Positions 26,601 to 32,600 of a stretch of 64,000 nt of DNA are shown piece after piece; position 1 is the first letter of the stretch, and every line of letters starts with the position of its first letter. The notes under the pieces were generated by a model. The model searched no databases. It saw only the letters and a list, made by a program, of their open reading frames with translations, and had not been told where the DNA came from. The stretch comes from Trissonchulus latispiculum (lineage: Eukaryota > Nematoda > Enoplea > Enoplida > Ironidae): assembly GCA_030248195.1 (NCBI GenBank), contig JASAND010030866.1, positions 1 through 64,000 of the forward strand, in the 5' to 3' direction. The position numbers and the translations under genes were made by a program.

Positions 26601-29600
26601 GGAACACCTACTGATGATAACATTTTATACGCTACTATATATGTTTTGACTGTTTAGGTTCCACTGCTGAAGACTTCATTCGAACTGGGAACGCTGACAG
26701 TCGATATGAGAAATTGCGCGCCCTACTGTCAGAAATTTTGGCTGTTGATGCCAAAAATGTTCAGCTCTTTTCCATCATTCCTCGCAACGACACGGATCGA
26801 CCGATTCTGGACATTCGATTTGCCGCCCACGGCTCGCCCTATCGGAAGGCTACCGAACTGAATGGAGAGGTGGATCTGCACAGAGCTCGACTGGAGCAAG
26901 AGTTGGGGATTGTGATTCTTCAGCTGCCAATCAACGAATGCTTCAACGAGTACTGCGTGGATGGTTGCTGGAATCATGCCGAAGCGTATACAGACGAGGC
27001 TCAGGTTGTTAGTGCCAATGAAACTGGTATCATCTTTGTTAAGACAACGGTATGTATTACATAACTCGTTTAGTGGTTTCCGCTTTGGTTGCTAACGTCT
27101 AATTAGGCTCTTTATGAGGTTTTCTTGGTTATATTAAACTTTCGGAAATTGTGTTGTTGCTACGTTTGTTTTGGTGACAAAAATTTGCTAAATAGGTCTC
27201 AGGTTAAGAGTCATTTTGGCAGATATGGAGCTTCCCCTAACTTGTACTTTGAATTTTGATGTGAACTGTACTGCAAGTCTGTAATAGTTTTCAGTGAACA
27301 GATGTTGTAAAGAATACTGCACATTTATTATGTGTAATTTTGTATTGTGATTTGTCGATTCTTTGTTGTTTTCAATCCTTTCCTTTTTTATTTCAGATCA
27401 AAGCTGAATGTGGCTGTCGCAATGTGCCTAGTCCAACTACTTGCACTGCCGATACTTGTCTTAACGGCGGTATCTGTTTCAAAGTCCCATCAAAGCCTCC
27501 TCATTCTGGTTTCTTGTAAGTGTATTTACTATTTTTTTATTATTTATTTCTTGTTTTCTGCGTGATGTTGATGGATGTCGTGTTGATTGATGACTGGACC
27601 AATTAATGCTGAACAAGACAACAGAATATATATACACTTAAAAGTCTGTATTCGGTTGTTGCATGCTAGTGATAACTAATCAGTTTATGATAAAATTAAA
27701 TTCTTCCGTTTTGCTTCGGTTTTGTGTAGATTTAAGTTGTTTTTTCATTCACCTGCCTATGCACAATTCTGAAATTTTTTAGTGCACTCTATTGCCATAT
27801 TGTATATTGTTGTATCGGTGTATTTGAGCGTTTGCTTTGTGCTTAATGGTAGGTAATATTGTCATTTTTCTAGCTGTGACTGTCGAGACAATTTGAACAA
27901 TTTGAAAGGACCTCGCTGTGAGGGGATGATGCGAACCTTTGACGGGTCCGGCTATGCCTGGTTTGATCCGATCGGCACCTGCAGTACTTCGCATCTATCT
28001 TTCGAATTTAAAACTTCCACAAATGCCAACTCTATGCTTTTCTACAATGGACCTACTAATCGAATGGTCATGGAACGTATGTTCAATTTTGTTTGTTTGC
28101 TATTGTGACTATGTTTTACATCGTATATGTATGTAATGTTGCCTCAACAGGTCTGTATTGGACATTGCAATAATTATAAATTGTAAGTATTAACTTTGCG
28201 GGGCGGAACTTTTAAAATAATTTGGAAAACTCTCTAAAATAGAAGCAGCTGTCTTCATCCAGATCTAGCAAGTTTCTCTTCTTGGAAATATTAACTGATA
28301 AAAACATAGTATTGGGTTCTGTTTGTTCAGTTTATGCTTTCTTGTGGTTAAGATCTTCGCAACGATGAACAACCAGATAAGGCATGGGAACAGCCTGACT
28401 ATTTGTGGGTCGGGATCATCAATGGACGTTTGACTTTTGAAATGGACATTGGCCTGAGTCCGGCTGCTGCAGTTGTGTTGGATCAGACGCCTGTCAATGA
28501 TGACCAATGGCATTCTGTGGACATTTTTCGGGATAGAAATGTAAGGCTATCCTAACAGTCTGTTACTTCAGTAGTGTCAGATCCACACGTTTTTCTAGTT
28601 GCTGAGTGTTATATGGCTGTAAAGGACAGGTCCCATTCCGAGGATCCCACAGTCCCTTTTTAAATTTATTTTGAAGCAAAAATGTGGGTAGTTGGACTCT
28701 TCCCTCTGTTTGTATCCCCATTACCCCAAACGTGTTCCTTATATTCTGTTGCTGTATGAATCGTAAAAATAATATTTTATGTATTTCGTTGTCAAACTGG
28801 TAAATTAGTGCTTATTTATGTATTGTGTGTTATTTTAGAACTTTGAGATTATTCTGGATCAGTGTAGAAATGCTCCGCGGAGTCCCACCGGTCTCCCAGA
28901 CTACACCAAATGTCGTGCCAAGAACTCAACTCAGGGGTCCAATGATGCCTTTTGGAACATAAATAAGCCCTTTCAAGTTGGCGGAGTGGCCGGAAACTGG
29001 AAAGACTATCCCACACTGACTCAGCGTGGCGCCTACAATGCTTTCACTGGCTGTATTAGAAATCTGCGAGTAGATGGCGAGGTTTGTTTTATTCTCCTCA
29101 TTTATAACAGTTTGACCGTCGACTCGATTTTTTACCTGGTGTTGAAGCAGAATTTGATAGCTTTTTCCAAATGTAATAGTGTGATGGGCATATGCGTAGT
29201 AGACTGTTGTAATGGTTATCAGACTTTCCCTCAAAATAACATTCGTTGGCATTTTTACTGCTCCATGTTTGCCTGTTTAATGAGAAAAATAAAGTAAATA
29301 GCCGATGTCCGGTAGAATATTATTGACGTTTACTGTTGAAGAAAAGTGATGGACTACATTTATCTGTTTTTAGCTTTATGATATGCATAGTCCAAAGAAA
29401 GTGGTAGGAGGTGATGAAGGTTGTAACAGTGCCAGCTGTAAGACCAGCTGTGGTCTGCATGGTCAGTGTTTGGGCACCTCCGCTTTCCGTGATCTTCAGT
29501 GCATCTGTGATCCAGGCTGGGGTGGTGTTGACTGCAGTAAAAGTAAGAAATAGGGTTACCTACTATAGGAATTTGTTTCTGCTTTGTTTAGAAACACTTA

Positions 29601-32600
29601 TAGTTCTTTTGGTTGTGGATGAAGTCAGAAAACATTTGGAAAGGGGGAAGACAGAAGGAAACTCTATGTGAAAAGCAGACACACTTAATAATAAATTGTC
29701 ATTCTTTGCTGGAACTGCTTAGAATTCGTATTTCTTATTTTTATATCCTCGTATTTGCATTTCAGAGTTGGATTGGTTCCAGTTTGACTATCAGTCTTTC
29801 ATTCAATATACCTTAACCAATGACATTCTTAATTCGAAGTCGGCTGTAATTGAAATTCTGATGAACCCTCATCAAGCCAATGGTCATCTGGTCCACTCAA
29901 GCAGTAGCGATAAATTGTCCTTCATGTCTGTTGAGGTATTCCCTTCAGTTATTCGTTGAAATCAGGAATTGGATTGTTACACCACGTCAGAAACAAAACT
30001 ATTAACTATACAGTGTATTTGAATGTGTAAAGCAAAATTGCCGTCATTTTCTAACTTCAACTTTTGCCATGCTTTTAGGTTGAAAATTGGCATGCTGGAT
30101 TTCGATGGCAGATGAATGGACAAAGTGATTCGGAGAAATTGCTGTTGAATAATGTCAACCTGAATGCCAACGAAAGCTATTGGGTTCAAGTTCAGAAATA
30201 TCCGGGCTATGTGAACCTCCGACTGGACATGTTAACTGGCAATATGTTCACTGAGAAAATGCTACCTCCCAAAGAACCAACCGTTATGCAGTATGATCTT
30301 TCCGCCTTCTATCTTGGTGCTATGAGTCCTAGCACTTCCACTCCTTCTGCTAACGACTTTCAGGGTAAGATAATAAGAGTAATTGGTGTTCTCATGGCAC
30401 ACTCTTATTAATTTACATTCTGTTTGATTCATATTATTTGTCTATGGCTTCGTTCTAATTTAGCATTTTTGTTCTGTAGGTTGTGTCAGGGAATTCAGAT
30501 GGAACGGTTATCAGATACCTTTGGAAAAGGTTCAGGATATTGGCTATGCTACGATTACTGCCGAAAAGAATGTAAATAAGAAATGTTCACTGCCAACTTG
30601 TGCTTCTGTATCGTGCGGTTCCTTTACCTGTGTGGACTTTTGGAAAGGTCCTTTCTGCACGTAAGTCTTTAGGCGAAACCGTTTTAACTCATTCTTAGTC
30701 TGCGACCCTCTGCTGGGCGCCGATATCTCAACGTTTGGTTTTGGTAGAGATCTTCTACGCTGATGTTCTCGAATATTTCTGTGTTCTGTTTTTATTATTT
30801 TTATCGCTACTGGTTACTCATTACTACATATTTTGTAATTGTGTAATTTGCGATCTGCTGTATTGTCATTATATGAGTACGCTTAACTCTGCTCTTATTC
30901 CTTTTATGTTCTTTGCTTTTATTTTTAGGTGTCCCCAAGGATTTACTGCCAATCTGAATGCTGATGGAACGCTGGCTGGTTGTGTAGCCCCAGTCGGAGC
31001 TTTGTCACTTGGAATGACGCGGAACGCTATAGTAGCTATCCTAGTTTCAATTTTGGCACTTATTCGTAAGTTGCTTTGAAATTTCTTCTGGAAAGAAAAA
31101 ATAATCCTTCCGTCATTAAACATTCCTGTTTTCGCTATCAACGAAAAAGAGGATCTAAAAACTACAAATCTTCAGGGGCGTATCTAGGGTTTTGAAGGGA
31201 TGGTCCAGACCTAAATTTTCCAAAACTGGGCACATTTGCACTAGAAATGACTGAACATGTCTTTTTTCTCCAAAAAGGCTTCGGACACCCTTGCCTGGAC
31301 CCCCTTGCCCAGGTACTCGCCTCCGTATATGCATTTTAACGGTACAATTTGGCAATTCTTTTTTCCAGTCGTCCTTATAATCTTTGTTGTCTGGCGAACC
31401 AAGACCAGGCGTGAAAAGCCTAGTCTGGGTCCGTCCGCCGGTAATGTGGTCAACTATCATGTGGAAGGCGGCGGAGAGAAGGATACAACTGACTACGATT
31501 TGAATCCGCTCCGGAAACCACTGCTGGATCCGGTCGAACCGGAAGAAGAGGAACCCCAGCGGCGACGTCCGGTTTTGCCCGATATTCCGCCTCCTGTACC
31601 GAGTCATGCTCCAAAGTCCCCGTCCAGTATGTTTCGAGCCTTGGGCCCAGAGCCTGCTTTCTCCGGCTGCCTTCCTGTTTTCGTATTACCCGTCGCGCTG
31701 GTGTTTAGCCAAAAGCTTCCTACGCTAGCTGGCGAAACAGAGAGAAATTGCATTTTCTCTTGCCGTGTTGCTGGGCACTATTATGTCCTAAGGCAGTGTC
31801 TATGTATATGTGATACTTTTTCCTGTGTGTTTAGTCATAGGGCTCTGCCAGACAGACAGAGTGATCGCTAAAAGCTGCTTGCTCTGCATAATTGCTGAAG
31901 TTTCAGACATTCTTAGGACGTAAAAGTGGAAACGAGGGTTTTCTTGTTGCAAAATGTGGATCCCAACGCTTTTTCTTGCCCCTTTGTCTAAGACTAGCGT
32001 TGCAAGAGCAAAGGCTGAGAGAAAAGTTTTACAATTTGGTCCTATGAAAATGTGGCGTGAAACGGATCTGAAATCGGATAAATTATAATCTGTCATAGTA
32101 TGTGTGCTCAAACTGCTTGCATTTCCGCAATGTACGTTAGTTCTATAGCTTACTCGTGTGTGCTATATAGGATGTTTTTGATCTTTATTTTAGTTTTGGT
32201 GCTAGTGCTGATTGTCTATGTGCGACGTCGACCCCGTATGGTTCGAGATCCCTATGACTACATTGGCCGTGAGAATATGATGGACTATCAGGTGGAAGGT
32301 GGAGGGGAGGAAGACTGTACTCAGTATGATATAGATAAGTTACGAAAACCTATTCTGCCGCCCGATCCTAATGGAGGTCCCAACGGTCGCTATCCTGTAA
32401 TTCCGCCGAATGGCGGACGAAATGGTGATCTTAGACCTAGGAAACCGAATGGTAGGTTCCTCCTGGCTTGCTGAGCTTGTGTGGTCTTAGAACAGCAGTC
32501 ATTGTAATTGAAATTTCTTAACAGCTTTCAACTTTAGGCGAGATTGCGCATATTGTAAAAACTTCCATTCATGTAAAAGCATTGCAAAGCTTGCACGGCC

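Noticed and set aside
31257..31871. 204-codon ORF extending beyond exon 18a on both sides
   Set aside because: Only 31369-31626 aligns with the cadherin juxtamembrane region and has proper splice sites; the rest is intron.
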